From assembly GCF_020382885.2 (NCBI RefSeq), contig NC_058494.1:15208001-15272000 (forward strand): a stretch of 64,000 nucleotides of DNA, given 5' to 3'. The notes beneath the pieces are model-generated. The model saw nothing but the letters and a program-made list of their open reading frames with translations, was not told where the DNA came from and searched no databases. Source of the DNA: Scatophagus argus. Lineage: Eukaryota > Chordata > Actinopteri > Scatophagidae. Made by a program: the position numbers and the translations under genes. Every line of letters begins with the position of its first letter. The stretch's first letter is position 1. Shown one piece after another: positions 35,001 through 46,776 of the stretch.

Positions 35001-35909
35001 CGGCTATGGACACGGTTCAGCATGTCTATCCTGGATGTCCTCCGCTCACTGACCCACCGCGGCCCGGTCAAACTTATCTTACTCTGTATCTCCATGGTCA
35101 TCTTGTTCTTCTCTATCTATGTGTACCATGCAGAGGGACAGAAGGTGTATAATTCCACCCTAACTTGGAGCCAGTACAGCCAGGCATGTGGGCCACCTGC
35201 CTGGGAATCTAAAGGCATGGCCCAGACACAGATCTTCTGTAGCCACTTGCACGGACATAGAGTAACCTGGACTGGACGTTTCAAACAAGTCCGCGTGGCC
35301 GAGACAGAGAACGGGGCACGGTCAGTCATCAACATGTTACCAGTGTTCATGGGAGACTGGTTGCGCTGTCTGTATGGAGAGAGGTATCCCAAATGTGAGC
35401 CAAAGAACACCACAGTCGCAAACTTAACAGCTGCCAATTTGGCATCCAGTTCTGCATCAGCTACTGCTTCACTGCCCACGCTGCTCCAAATGCGAGAAGA
35501 AGAAGAAGAGTTGTGTCAGATCAAGCTTCTGGCCAAAAACACCTGTCATATCAAGCGTTTTGACAGCTACCGGTTTGAGGTGACAGTAGGGACGATCTTG
35601 AACGGAGGTGTGGATGACCCAGCCATGGATATAATCCTAATGGCCAGCCATGAGTTCAGACAAGTTCTGCTAAACCTAAATCCTGGTAACACGGTGGAGT
35701 TCAGCACCAAGCTGGAGGGCCGTCTAGGAGCCAGAGCTCCGGCCTTCGAGTTGAAGGCTATCCACTGTCTGGACTGCGTTTCTTCACTGCTGACTAGAGG
35801 CCGACAGGTGAAGATAGAGAGAAACTGGAGACGCACCACAATGAAAGCCCTGAAGTTTGCATTTGATTTTTTCTTTTCTCCCTTCCTCTCAGCAAAAATC
35901 ACAACCTGA
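27646..35909 (+). CDS. wfs1: Wolframin, ER membrane glycoprotein
   Basis: Wolframin is an ER multi-pass protein in calcium balance and the unfolded-protein response. Exons: 27646-28018, 29575-29654, 31202-31346, 31427-31600, 31885-31962, 32059-32198 (end uncertain), about 32284-32444, 32612-32857, 33199-33477, 34419-34582, 34721-35909. The start ATGGATTCC is the first in-frame ATG, with A at -3, and recalls human MDS; the Ser/Thr/Pro-rich N-terminus is longer than in human. Exons 3-4 encode a Sel1-like helical segment ([29 protein letters not shown]). Conserved blocks follow: [68 protein letters not shown] (glycosylation site) and [14 protein letters not shown] near the C-terminus. About nine hydrophobic segments lie between. 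Oddities: three introns inside the part encoded by the single large last exon in human, and an exon 7/8 join that is not simply in frame. Confidence 0.95.
28600..28990 (+). repeat. Degenerate dispersed fish repeat in wfs1 intron 2
   Basis: Phrases such as TCTCAACTATGTGATGGATT, GGTGATCCCCAACTTTT, CATCAGGTCAAAATTT, TTTATGACCAAATACCTG, and repeated GCTAAC / TTAGCATG motifs occur in this order in a repeat abundant in percomorph fish. No open frame remains. The class of element is unknown to me. Confidence 0.55.
31050..31136 (-). repeat. Internally deleted fragment of the CCATCCATTTTCTATACCGC family
   Basis: Read on the minus strand, this matches the middle (GGGCTGACACATAGAGACAA) and the extreme end (CCATCCATCCATTATC) of the element at 15964-16250, with the intervening part lost. 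It sits 65 bp before wfs1 exon 4. Confidence 0.55.
31977..32015. repeat. (GA)n microsatellite in wfs1 intron 6
   Basis: Nearly 40 bp of pure GA starting 14 bp after the exon 6 donor in an intron only 96 bp long, so over a third of the intron is microsatellite. Confidence 0.9.
33597..33919. mobile_element. Non-autonomous inverted-repeat DNA transposon in wfs1 intron 10
   Basis: The left end TACACTGATCAACCACAACA and the right end TTAATGTTGTGGCTGATCAA (then TGTA) are near-perfect reverse complements over about 22 bp, flanked by TA on each side as in Tc1/mariner-type insertion. The 323-bp interior has no intact transposase. Similar CACTGATCA...ACAACATTA ends recur in fish and other animals. Confidence 0.75.
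34037..34112 (+). repeat. Fragment of a dispersed fish repeat in wfs1 intron 10
   Basis: GGACCAATGTGTAAGATTTA followed by GAGGTTGCAGATTGCAATCA and CTGAAAACCCCTCC is a combination I know from abundant fish short repeats. Only one part is present, and boundaries are approximate. Confidence 0.5.
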
Positions 35910-35933
35910 GAATAAAGACAGTGAAACTTGAGA

Positions 35934-36411
35934 ACACTATATAGACAAAAGTATTGGGCAACCTGAGCCATAACAGCTTCCACTCCTCTGGGAAGCCTTT
36001 CCACAAGTTTTTGGAGCATTTCTGTGGGAATCTTTGGCCATTCATGCAGTCGTGCATTTGTGAAGTCAGGCGCTGATATTGGACAAAAAGGATTGGCTTG
36101 CAGTCTTCGTTCGATTTCATCAAAGGTGTTGGATGGGGTTGAGGTCAGGGGTCTGTGTGTGTGGGCCAAGTCCTTCCACACCAAACTCATCCAGCCATGT
36201 CTTTATGGACTTTGCTTTGTGCACCGGGGCACAGTCATGCTGGAATAGAAAAGGGCCTTCACCAAACTGTTGCTACAAAGTTGGAAGCACAGCATTGTCC
36301 AAAATGTCTTGGTATGCTGAAGCATTAAGATTTCCCTTCACTGGAGGTAAAGGGCCTACCCCAACCCCTGAAAAACAACACCATCAAAATACTTTTTGTC
36401 TATATAGTGTA
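35934..36411. mobile_element. Deleted Tc1-like transposon just past the wfs1 stop
   Basis: Ends ACACTATATAGACAAAAGTA (35934 on) and TACTTTTTGTCTATATAGTG (to about 36410) are inverted terminal repeats. The minus strand encodes a transposase remnant: FQHDCAPVHKAKS (second acidic residue of the DDE triad), KTWLDEFGVEGLGPH, PDLNPIQHL and, after a frame-shifting deletion, DEIERRLQANPF and ARLHEWPKIP. The first half of the transposase is missing, so it is dead. It begins 25 bp after the wfs1 stop codon and therefore may lie in the wfs1 3' UTR. Confidence 0.85.
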
Positions 36412-38040
36412 ATACTGAATCACTTGAGGAAGACATGCAGTCTTTACCTTTGATGTGATTTTGTAACTACAGTAACTTAGAGTGCTGTTTACAGTTTGAT
36501 CTAGCATCGATCAACAGCTCATGTTTATATGCTGAAATTTCATCAAGGTGACAGAACCCAGAAAATGATTTAATATTGCTACTACTTACCGTCACAAAGA
36601 CTATTTTAGTTCATGTACGTCTAAAGCAGTTCAAGAGTAGTCAGATGCCAAATCTATCTTGAGCCACTCTCGAAATCATCATGATTTACAAATCCAGATT
36701 TTCAATTTTCGGTATTATTTTAAAGAACTGGACTATTGCCTGTAGTTTGATGGCTCCAGATTTTTGCAGGATAGTTGCTGACCACTTAATACCTATAGAT
36801 ACTCTACATTTGTTAAAAATATGATATGATGATTATCTTTGATAGAGCAAAATTGTTGCTACTTTTGTATTGAGGAATTTGTCATATGTATAGGAAATAT
36901 TTTACAACATACAGTATCAGTGCATTTTATATAATGTGTATTTACCCATTTATTTAAACGACTTTATTAAGTTGTGTGGTAGATATTTCTGGCTCTGTTA
37001 GCCAAGATTTTTTTTCCTTGTAGTCTTAAAACATTCTGGTCTTATTCATACTTTTAGCAATCAGATTTTCCTGTGTTTCTTGAGCTACAATGCACAAAAA
37101 TATGCAAAGTCAAATTAAAGCACTGATCCAATTTTTACGTTTGCAGTGAGGCTGTTTAAGGTGAAATTTGTGAAAGAATGCAGTTATAGTTGCAGTTTCA
37201 CTGTTTCTCTGTATTGTACACTCACACACCTGCCAAAGATGACTTGGCCAATGATGTGTCTTACTATTTTTGGTGTTTGGCCACATTGTGTAGGGATTTA
37301 TGTTTATTTATATAAAAACATTGCTAGTCTTCACAATTTACCTGTTTCTCTGAGAAACAAACATAAAATCAAAGCTAAATGAGTGCCTTGATTCTTAGAG
37401 TTTATGTTTTGGTGTTATCTCTGACTGTAGACACACCAACAAAGCACAGAACAGTGTTCATTCCATAGACATAGAGTGTTTGAAAACATTTCTTTTGCTT
37501 CACAGTGCAGGGCATTTTTATTGCCTTGATGTCATTATACTTCAGTCACATATGATTATAAAATAAATGTTTGTGTATCTTCCCAATTTGATGATCTTGA
37601 ATTTTCCAGAAGTGTTGATTTTGAGAAAAGCCTCCTAATTCTTCTTCAAAATAAACAATTTAAAAAACTATCCAAATTCAGTCAGCTGAAAAAAATCAGT
37701 CTACATAATAGCAATAATGATTAGATTGTCAGCATGACACACACACACACATATGGCACAGTGCATGAAAACTGAATATGTGAAGAATATTAAATTGCAA
37801 CTTGACTGCCAATCATTCACATTGAGCCTGTATACTGTGAATTTGAATGCCTTGTGTTTTTTAGTGACAAGTTTATGGGAGCATGCGATGACTATTAAAG
37901 TGCTTGTCTTTCAAACAAAAAGGATGGTTTTATTGAGATTAATAGTTTGGAAGTGTTTTAGCGGTGAGTAAAAATGGTGTCCCATTAAAATAGAAACAGA
38001 CATGTAAGGATTTACACAACACATTCCTTTGTCAGATTTC
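36412..38040 (+). other. Probable 3' UTR and flank of wfs1
   Basis: AT-rich DNA without exons. AATAAA occurs at 37562-37567 and, much closer to the gene, at 35911-35916. Which is used is unknown. A short (CA)n run is at 37737-37752. The region is the convergent boundary between wfs1 (+) and ppp2r2c (-). Confidence 0.4.
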
Positions 38041-40290
38041 ACATTATTTTATTAATGCACATTCCTTTCATTCATCTCATTTGAGTTATGTTTTTTGTAT
38101 TGTTAGATTTGTCTTTTTTAAAGTATGATAGATATACACGCTAGTAGCACTGAGTAATGGCAACATGCTGCTGCGGCTGTGCTCCTGAACACGAAACCTT
38201 GCACTGGTTGTGTGTGGCGGTGGTTATGATGTGATGATAACTGACCTGCTCTAAATTACAGCTCATTGTCGGAGGACTGGGCCCTGGGACTTACATAATG
38301 CTTTAGGTGGCCTGTTACGCTGTAAACCATTTTCTTGTGGGTTGTCGTTATTGTGGATTTCTCTGTGTTTTGTACACTTTGTTAAACCAGTCAGTGCAAG
38401 ATCGTGTCAGCATTCAACAAAGCTGGTGGACACTGAAGACCAAAACATAGTAGTAGCCCACACGCTGCAACATAAACGTCTGTGAGCAGTGATTTCAAGA
38501 TGTGGTGAAAAGTAAGGGGAGAGCAAACAAGTGGAACATACATATTAACAATTGTCTTCTTTTCTTGGGGTTTGAGGTTTGCACAGTGAAACTGTTGTTG
38601 AATACTTGTCAGCGTTTGAAAAAGTGCAAAGGGACTTAATACTTTCTTTGCACTGACATTGTTACTCCACCTGCTACAGTACACATCTGGACCACTTACA
38701 ACAATTCCCATCAGGTTCAAGGTCACTTGAAAACAAAGCACTTCACTGTAAACAATCAAATCTTGACCAAGTCACAAAATTCAGTCCAACACAGACATCA
38801 CCTTACTGTTGTACATCCTGGGCTTTCAGGGTGGCATCCCAGAGTAGCACGTGGCACTGTGAGGTATATGGTATAATGACACTAAGAACCTGTATATGAT
38901 AAATTCACATGACATGAGTGTTTTAATGTTAAAGACATGTCAGCAATGTACATAATGAGCTATTGCACTGGCACACAAACTTACTCACCAAAACTTTGAT
39001 TGGCTCAATCAGGGGCCTTGTTTAGAAATAATGTGCTTAGATTCCAACTTTTTCTTGATTGTAAGACTTTTAAATTGTGCTCATTCACTTTAAAATGAAC
39101 ACTGCTCATTTTTAACATATGTCTGTATTAGATTTAATCACCAATGAGCCTCAATTGGAGCATATGTGATGGGGCTCAGCATTAACACGTTATCACCCAT
39201 TTTTCTGTAATGTACCAAATGTATGTAGACTTTAGACAAGGAAATGGTCTGAATACAGTAGTGGACCTAATATACATAACAAAACAGTGTTGGTTTGTGC
39301 CCAACTCACCCCTCCCTCTCTACAGCCAATGATACTTATCTATGTACTGCTGCAAGAAAAAAGTCTCCACATCTTTAACTGGAATAGCGCAATTCTGCAA
39401 CTTTTCTATACATTAGAGTTTAATCTTTTATCTCTCTCAAACCAAAATTGGTACTTTAAAAAAAGAACACTGAATATTTACAGCTTACAGTAAAAAGAGT
39501 GTATACCTGTAGAAGAAAAGCCCATGTTTTAAAGCAGGAACACTGCTGCACTATATTTTTCTGTGTGCTGTTATTGCAAAGTGAATAGGGCAAAGACTAT
39601 GGGTCGTTTATGCGTGCAATCTCCAAGAGCACTGCTCTAAAGGAGAGGTTCTTCTGTTGAGAAAAAAAGGTTCACGATGTTGTTGTGAGGAGCTGCTGAT
39701 TAACATCTCTCCAGATGTTCCACAGTAGTGAAAAAAAATACTTCAATTTAGATGCAAAGTCATTGGGAATTGGCAATCTAAACATCTCAAAAACATTGTG
39801 TTTCGAAGCATCATTCCTTCTCTGTTCATACAGAGCACAAACCTTTCATTTTTTGTGTCAAAAAGTACTAGAGCATATCAGTGAGAAGTGCAACATTGTG
39901 TGGTCAACAGCACTGAGTCATTGCAGATGTAGAGGTGTCCCCGCACCTCTTTTACTGTCCCTACAGAGGGACAAACACAAACATCTTCAAAAAGTGGGAG
40001 CAGTGGGACCAAAAACATGTCCTGATGGGTGCTGGAGATGCCAGTTCATCTAAGCGTTGAGCAAAAAATGATTATACACCTTCCTTGGGGATGAAATAAA
40101 TTAACAACCTTGTCATTTTCATCATGAATCTAATCTTTTGTCAGCTCAAACAGATGTTGCATCTCAGCATGTTGTGAAACAACTTGGCTTTCTTCCCATA
40201 CAGGCCATCTAAAACAGGCAAATATATTTGGATCATTGTCTGTGACAGTCGATGTAAGCACTGTGTCTGCCACTGTCCATATTTCTGTCA
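38041..40290 (-). other. Probable 3' UTR of ppp2r2c
   Basis: No exon is visible between the ppp2r2c stop and a minus-strand AATAAA (plus-strand TTTATT) at 38048-38053. If that signal is used the UTR is about 2.2 kb. No other recognisable feature is seen. Confidence 0.4.
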
Positions 40291-43200
40291 CTATGCCTGC
40301 GTCTCAGGGTTGACACGATCCTGGAAGATGTACAGGTTGTTGGTCGCTGCTATGGCAATGATGTTCTCTGACGGGTGCCAAGCCATGTGCAGGATTTTCT
40401 TGGTAAAATCCAGGCTGTCAACGCCCACATCTCCACGGCGACGCTTACCGCCAGTATACACCCGCCGGGTCCGCAGCACAGCCCGAGGCTTGCTGCTCTC
40501 TCGCCAAGCCTCCAGGGTTACGCCTCGCCCCGTCTCCCTGTCAAACATCCGGAAGAAGCTGTTGTACGCCCCTGTCATGATGACGCTGAGGGCAGATGGA
40601 CATAATTGGATGTCATATTGAGGAGGGCAAAGAGAGGAAAAACAAGGTTCAGGGTAGGATGACTAAGTAGAAAAGAGGACAAAACTGAAGGCAAAGAGAT
40701 TGACTGGACATCTGCAAAGCTTATGTCTGGGATCGATTTAAATGTCAGATTCTGGCCAAAGTAGAGCATTTAAGGGAATCACTGTAAGCAGAAACACACT
40801 GACACATGCTCCCTCCTCTGCTCTTAAAAGGGCTGAAATTCCTTGTCCATCCTTCTCTCCTCTCTCTGCCACTTACCTGTCTGAGCTGTTCCAAACACAC
40901 TCAAACTTGTCAAAGATGCAGTCGTTTTCATAGAGGGAGCACAGCTTACTCCTTAGGTATTCATGAACCTGGGGATCATTCAGACGGTCAATATTAGTTT
41001 CTAGGGTAGATTCAGAATCATACATGGTAGTCCTGTAGATCAACCACATGTAGAGCACAGTATCTACAACAAGATGTATGTGATCAAATTCTAGCTAAGT
41101 CATATTTATCTCTTCTTTGCCTACTCTCCTCAACTATGTAAGTGTTTCCAGATGTAATTCGAAAATCAAGCGAAACATGTAGTGTTCGACAATTCAGGTC
41201 TCCATTTGTAACAGTTACTTTCAATCGTCATCCATTGTTAGGTTAATAATGTTATCTACAAAGCAGAAACAAAAAAATGTTACATGTAAAATGTTTCTGT
41301 AACATTTTTCACTCGGTCAAGGATTATGTGGCTAAAAACAGAGGAGACAGAACAAATTCTAAGCAGTTATAAGGGATTAAAAAAAATCGAGATTGGTGGG
41401 CATATATCAGGACAAGCAATACTAAGACATGGAAGAGACACAGATAAGGAAACAGATGTGGTACCTTACCTGGTATGTCTCCACGGGGCCCTTGTCCATG
41501 TTCAGGTCCCACACCTTGGCGGTGAGGTAGTCTCTGGTCAGCAGGTAGCGTCCACTGTGGCTGAACTTGACGTCCGACACAGAGGAAATGATCTCTGAGA
41601 AGAAGGACCTGCTCCCTGGATCCTCAGGTTCCTCAAACACTGGCCAATGACAAAGGGATGAGGTGTGTTTTATTGATTATTTAATAATCTAATCTAATCA
41701 CAGATAAATATGCTCTCTAATCTCCACAATGTTCTCACGTTTGGTGTGTTTGTCACAAAGTGCGGAGGCTCTCATGTCACAGAGGCGCAGGGTGCCCTTG
41801 CTGCTGCTGTACACAAACAAGTGGCAGTGGTGGGGGTGGAACTCTGCTGCTGTTATCACCTCCGTCAGATCCTCCATGTTGGCTGGTTTGATGTCCACAA
41901 TGTCTGAGAAAAAGGTCTGTTAGGGATTGAACATCGCAGAGGTGGCACCATATTCTAGGTGGAGGTGGAAAAAAACAGCAGCGGCATTCCAGGGATTGGA
42001 ATGATTGCGCACATGGTATGAAATATGGAGACTCAGTGAGCACATACACGAGGGGGAAGACTGATTAATGCAACAGCCATTTCAAATTTCAGTTTCTTGT
42101 TTCAGTACCATCATGTTCTCCATGCACCAAAAACCATAACCACAACCCAAAAATGGGTCCCCAACCAACCCCCAATATGCATGCAAACTCTGCTCCCTCT
42201 TTCTCTGTTCTATTTGTGGTAGTCCTGTGTGGTTCAGTCGAAAGTGTACTGCTGAGTGAATTATTTAAACTCTTCTTCCATAGATGCCTCTTTGATTTTC
42301 TAGGTCAGCTTCCATTTGAATGGGAAATCACCAAACGCACCCGGTCCAGCACGCTGCAGCCTGTGCTGAATACACACTCTAAGGCGGGACTCTAATCGAG
42401 ACATAAATCCAAACAGAGTCATGCGCTGTTTACATTAAATATACATTCAGGATGAATTCAGATGAGTGGGAAGGTAAAGTATATTTCATGGCATATATTT
42501 TCATAGACATGGATTTATACAGATGGCTTTGCTGTGGTGGTAGTAGCAGAACCTGATTATCCTTTCAGTAATATAGTAAGCATTCATTTTAGATCTGGAT
42601 GGATGTGAACTGAACCAAAACACATTATTGACTCATTATTACAGTATTTTAACATTCATCTGTAGGAGCAATGCTTACCTGCATGCACTTGGGGTTTTTG
42701 CTTTAGTATCCTAGCAGAACGTTCACAATGCTGCTGCAGGATTAGTTGTGATGACACACATGCATGCGTCAGTGTCAAAGAGAGCCCCAGTGATCTACTT
42801 TGTTCTGGGGATTTCATACCCTATGAAATGTGAGTTGCCTTCTCCAGTAAAAGGTTATGTTGAGCATAAAAATCAGAGGCAAGATATAGCACTAAAGCAG
42901 AAAGCAGAAGATGATGTTTAGGAGCACAGTGCCATTACAAAAGGAAATGTGTAAGACAAAAACAACACAAGTCACTGTTAGGAAGGATACTGAAACTGCG
43001 GTCCGTGATGCCCAGGTGCCACATATTGATGCGGAGGTCATCAGCAGACAGGTAGGTCTCCCCATCGCTGTTGACTGAGATGGAGTTAACATGATAGGTA
43101 TGTCCATTGGCGAACACTCGTCTGGGACGAACCTCTACCATCAGGTCTGTAGGTTTCAGCACCGGGACCTTAGATACAGAGAGGGTAGACACAGGGTTTG

Positions 43201-44953
43201 CCGATGTCAACCCGATACCCAAAATAAGGGTGTGCATGTGCAGGCTTGCATGTGTGTGCGCACCTGCAGAGAGGTGATAGTAGAGGTGTCCTTGAGCCGT
43301 CCCTCCTCATCTTTCAGGTTGTATCCCTCTGGTCTCTTGTCTCTCTCGCTCACCTTCCACAGTTTAATGGTCTTATCTGTGGCAGTCAGAAAGATTTGCA
43401 CATCACAGGAAGCTGATTAAGCTCACAAAAGCTGACAATACACGTAACAGACAACTTGAACATCCTTCACATAAACAGTCAGTGGAGAAGAGACCTGATG
43501 AATATGACCAGATTTTCTTTTGTATTGTGGAGAACTGTTTTTATTTTATCTTATTTTTTATAAATTTAGCTACTGTCTTTGAAAATATGATTTCAGTGCC
43601 ATTAATACTCATAACAGGAACAGAATTAGATTCTGTGGTTTTCCCACTGCCAGGTCAGTGCCACTTCTGTACCCATGAATGTGACTCCAGTGACTTGCTT
43701 GATGTTATATAAACCCACTCAGGTAATACAAGATGACGCCAGGGCTGCATAAAATGCTGGGAACTGGAGGGCGGCTGTACTAATGTCAATTCTAATATAT
43801 TTCAAAATCCATGCATATTCACAGCTGATATCTCATAGCACAATTTATACACACGTCTACTGTTTGTGCCTCATCCTAACTGGGAATTGTGGTTGATCTC
43901 CTGGTCTAACTGGTTTCTCACCGTTGGTGGAGAGGAGGAAATGTGCTGCATTCTGCTGTGGCAGCCATCTGATCTTGTTGATTTTCTCTTCAATCTCCAG
44001 ACTCTTCAGGTAGTCAAAGTCCGGCTCGTGGCTCTGGAACGTGCTGTAGACATTGTACTCCCCAGAGTCTCCCGTCTCCCCTGCCTCCTCTGACTCCCCT
44101 TTAGCCTGTCCAGGACAAGAAGCATGAACATTTGTGTGCAAAGATATAATAGAGGGAACACAACTTTAATAATGTTGCAGTGTTTGTGAATATGCTGGGT
44201 AGAAAATCATGTGATCATTTCAAGTTTTACATCTTAAACTGACCTCAGTCTCTCTCTGGAAGATGACCACTCGGCCACCTTTATCCCCCGTGGCCAGCAA
44301 GTCCCCGGTCTGGTTAAACTCCACCGTAGAGATGACATCAGCTGGGAGGAAGAAAGAAATATATGAGGTGACTAAGCATAATGATGGTTAGAATAAACGC
44401 AAAGGGGTGAGGGACAGAAAGATGAAGAGAAACCAGAATGGGGAGGAAATTTAATTGGCACAGAGATAATGAGGGGCAGTGAACTAAGAGACAAAAAGAA
44501 ATGTCTAAGGGGATGGGAACGAAAGACAAAAATGCTCGATCAACACACATTATTCAATAAAACCAGAATAACTGCTCAGTCCTGTGGCCTGGACCTGACA
44601 TGGATAACACAACCACCAAATACTACTTTTTCTACTCTCTGCTCTATAGACTGCAAACCATAACTCATTTAGATTTATCATAGGAGAATGCCTGGTCAGA
44701 AACAGGCTCAACATTGTATTGCCTTTCAGTGAGCAGTCAGTAAGTCATGGAGTGATTAATGTCAATATCTGTTCCCTGGATTCAGCAATGCACCGATAAG
44801 GCACCCCTGAAGCTGAAATGAATCCATTCAATCATACCCAAATGTTATCTGACACCACAGAGACACTGATGACACACGGTCTGTTCTACCTTCAGTGACG
44901 TAGTCTCGCAGGAAGGTATGGTTGATTTTGGGGCTCTCAGCGTCCTCGCCCAT
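40291..44953 (-). CDS. ppp2r2c: PP2A B55-gamma regulatory subunit (PPP2R2C type)
   Basis: WD40 propeller subunit that directs the protein phosphatase 2A core to substrates. Coding exons in transcription order: 44890-44953 (ATG at 44951-44953), 44244-44341, 43922-44105, 43264-43376, 42991-43168, 41739-41903, 41470-41639, 40877-40968, 40291-40585 (stop at 40291). Lengths sum to 453 codons, all in frame, giving 452 aa (human 447). Family blocks seen: [140 protein letters not shown] and [40 protein letters not shown] and ITDRSFN favour gamma over alpha, beta or delta. Exon 3 is 18 nt longer than usual. An acceptor-like CTTCCTCAGCTTCAG directly precedes the ATG, so a noncoding or alternative first exon probably lies upstream. 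Confidence 0.95.
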
Positions 44954-45641
44954 CTGAAGCTGAGGAAGGGTGACCCGCCAGCGCGCCCGTCCTGAGGGGA
45001 AGGGTCCAGTCCGTGCTCTCTCTCCCCACCCAGGCTCCGCCCATGCTGCTAGGGCCTAGCGGAGCGGCCTGGAACAAGGCATCCTGGGAAACCAGCCGAC
45101 CGGAAGAAGAAGATGCATAAAGAGCAGATGGGGACAAGAATGGAGAGGGAGGGGAAAGAGGGTTTTAAGGAGGAGGAAAAGGACAGAGAGAAAAAAGAAG
45201 TTGCAGGAGGATAAAAAAAGTGTTGGGACAGAAGATGTGAGGCAGGCAGACGTGGATGGAAAGGCTGGTGAGGATATTTGTTTTGGAGAGAAAAGAGGAG
45301 GGCTGTCATTAGGCAGGCTGACAATACATGCACACAGCATGCCAAGTGGTGTGACCTTTATCAGACATTCAACACACTCATCAGCAAAGACACACATGTG
45401 CAGACGCACAAGGCCTAGCGAACGATGAAGCAAATGGTAACAGAGCTGTTGAGCGGAGGAAAAACAACAAGAATATAAATCCTTCTGCATGTAGATAGAA
45501 ACAGATACATGACTAAGAGACGCAAGTATGAAAATATCCACTGCACCATTCACCCTGTGTAGATCCAGCAGTGGAAGTAAATGTTCCCAAGGTGTGGTAG
45601 TCAACTGTGCCTACTTTCCAGATCCCTACTCTCACATGTAC

Positions 45642-45691
45642 GCACACACATGCACACACACACACACAAACACACACACATGCACGCACAC
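45642..45691. repeat. CA-rich microsatellite
   Basis: Interrupted CA run with CACACATG units. Confidence 0.85.
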
Positions 45692-45825
45692 CTCTCAAAT
45701 AGTCCTTGAAAGAGATCAGAGGAGAACGCGATGTCTTGCCTGTGCTGCAGGAGGGAGACAGGCCTCAGCACACCTACCAGTCCGCCTGCTTCTGCTGCTG
45801 CTGCTATTCCTCCCTGTCTGTCGGA

Positions 45826-45935
45826 TGAAAAAGAGGAGGAGGAGGAGGGAGAGAGAAGAGAGAACAAGGGAAGTGGTGAGAGGATGAGAGGCAAAGGAGA
45901 AGAAAAAAAGAGAAGGAGAGAGGGATAACAAGGAT
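45826..45935. repeat. Polypurine tract
   Basis: About 110 bp composed almost only of A and G on the plus strand (GGAGGAGGAGGAGGGAGAG and GAAGAAAAAAAGAGAAGGAG), in the presumed 5' region of ppp2r2c. Confidence 0.8.
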
Positions 45936-46564
45936 GGAGGTCCGCTGCCTGCTGATGCTGTGGAACTGATTCTGTGCAGCATCTACTGTGTCATGGCAGC
46001 CTCCTCCTGGAGCAGCCAATCGCAGCACAGCTGTCACTCATGGATCCACCCACTGCAGATGGTAAGGGAGTAAAAGAGGCCAGCAGAGGGAGTAGTTAGA
46101 CAGTGACTGGTGTGGGGTTGAACACTGGCAAAATTCACATTTTTTTCATTTAGAGTTTTTAAAAGGAAAACACCTAAATTACAGCATTTTACAGAGGTAA
46201 AATACTCAGATACCAGTTTCCTTATTGCTTTGTGGTTTTCTTGAGACACAACAATGAGGCAAACTCTGAGGCTGCCCATCGGTGGAATGAGATATTTTAC
46301 AGCACTATTTAGCACTCCCTAAACAAATAAAGATTCATCCATGCAGTCTTCATGACCTCTGTTGCTCAATGTTTCTTAAATGTGGTACATGTCCCTAAAT
46401 GCCTATCTGAAAGCCTCCTTTTTAAAATTAGACAGAGCTTCACTTTTCAAAAGCTTTCCATTACTGCCAGTCCTGCGCTCTCTTAAACCTACATGTACCA
46501 AGTGATGTTAGACCCTCAGTACTAACACTGGCAAGTATTTCTTTGCTATGACACAAAATACTGG

Positions 46565-46565
<1 letters not shown>

Positions 46566-46629
<64 letters not shown>
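46566..46629. repeat. (TA)n microsatellite, about 32 units
   Basis: 64 bp of uninterrupted TA, in AT-rich DNA about 730 bp upstream of the PDE5-type start codon. Confidence 0.95.
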
Positions 46630-46635
<6 letters not shown>

Positions 46636-46744
46636 TTTTACTTTGGAGGCATTATTTTGCCAAATAAAATAAATTAAAATAACTAAAGCTTATTAATCTA
46701 AATGCTACCCACCAATGTTTTTAATTAAAATTGTCTATTACTTG

Positions 46745-46776
46745 GATAAGCGGTATAGAAAATGGATGGATGGATG
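46745..46776 (-). repeat. Solo end of the CCATCCATTTTCTATACCGC family
   Basis: Minus-strand CCATCCATCCATTTTCTATA followed by CCGCTTATCC is just the first 32 bp of the element seen at 15964-16250. Confidence 0.7.

Noticed and set aside
42715..42800. Possible LINE reverse-transcriptase C-terminal fragment (AACGTTCACAATGCTGCTGC)
   Set aside because: Only a short stretch resembles the QNAAARL-type motif, in ppp2r2c intronic DNA; too weak to call.
45056..45604. 182-codon minus-strand frame upstream of ppp2r2c
   Set aside because: Composition is Ser/Phe/Leu/Pro low complexity from a purine-rich DNA tract, without conserved motifs.
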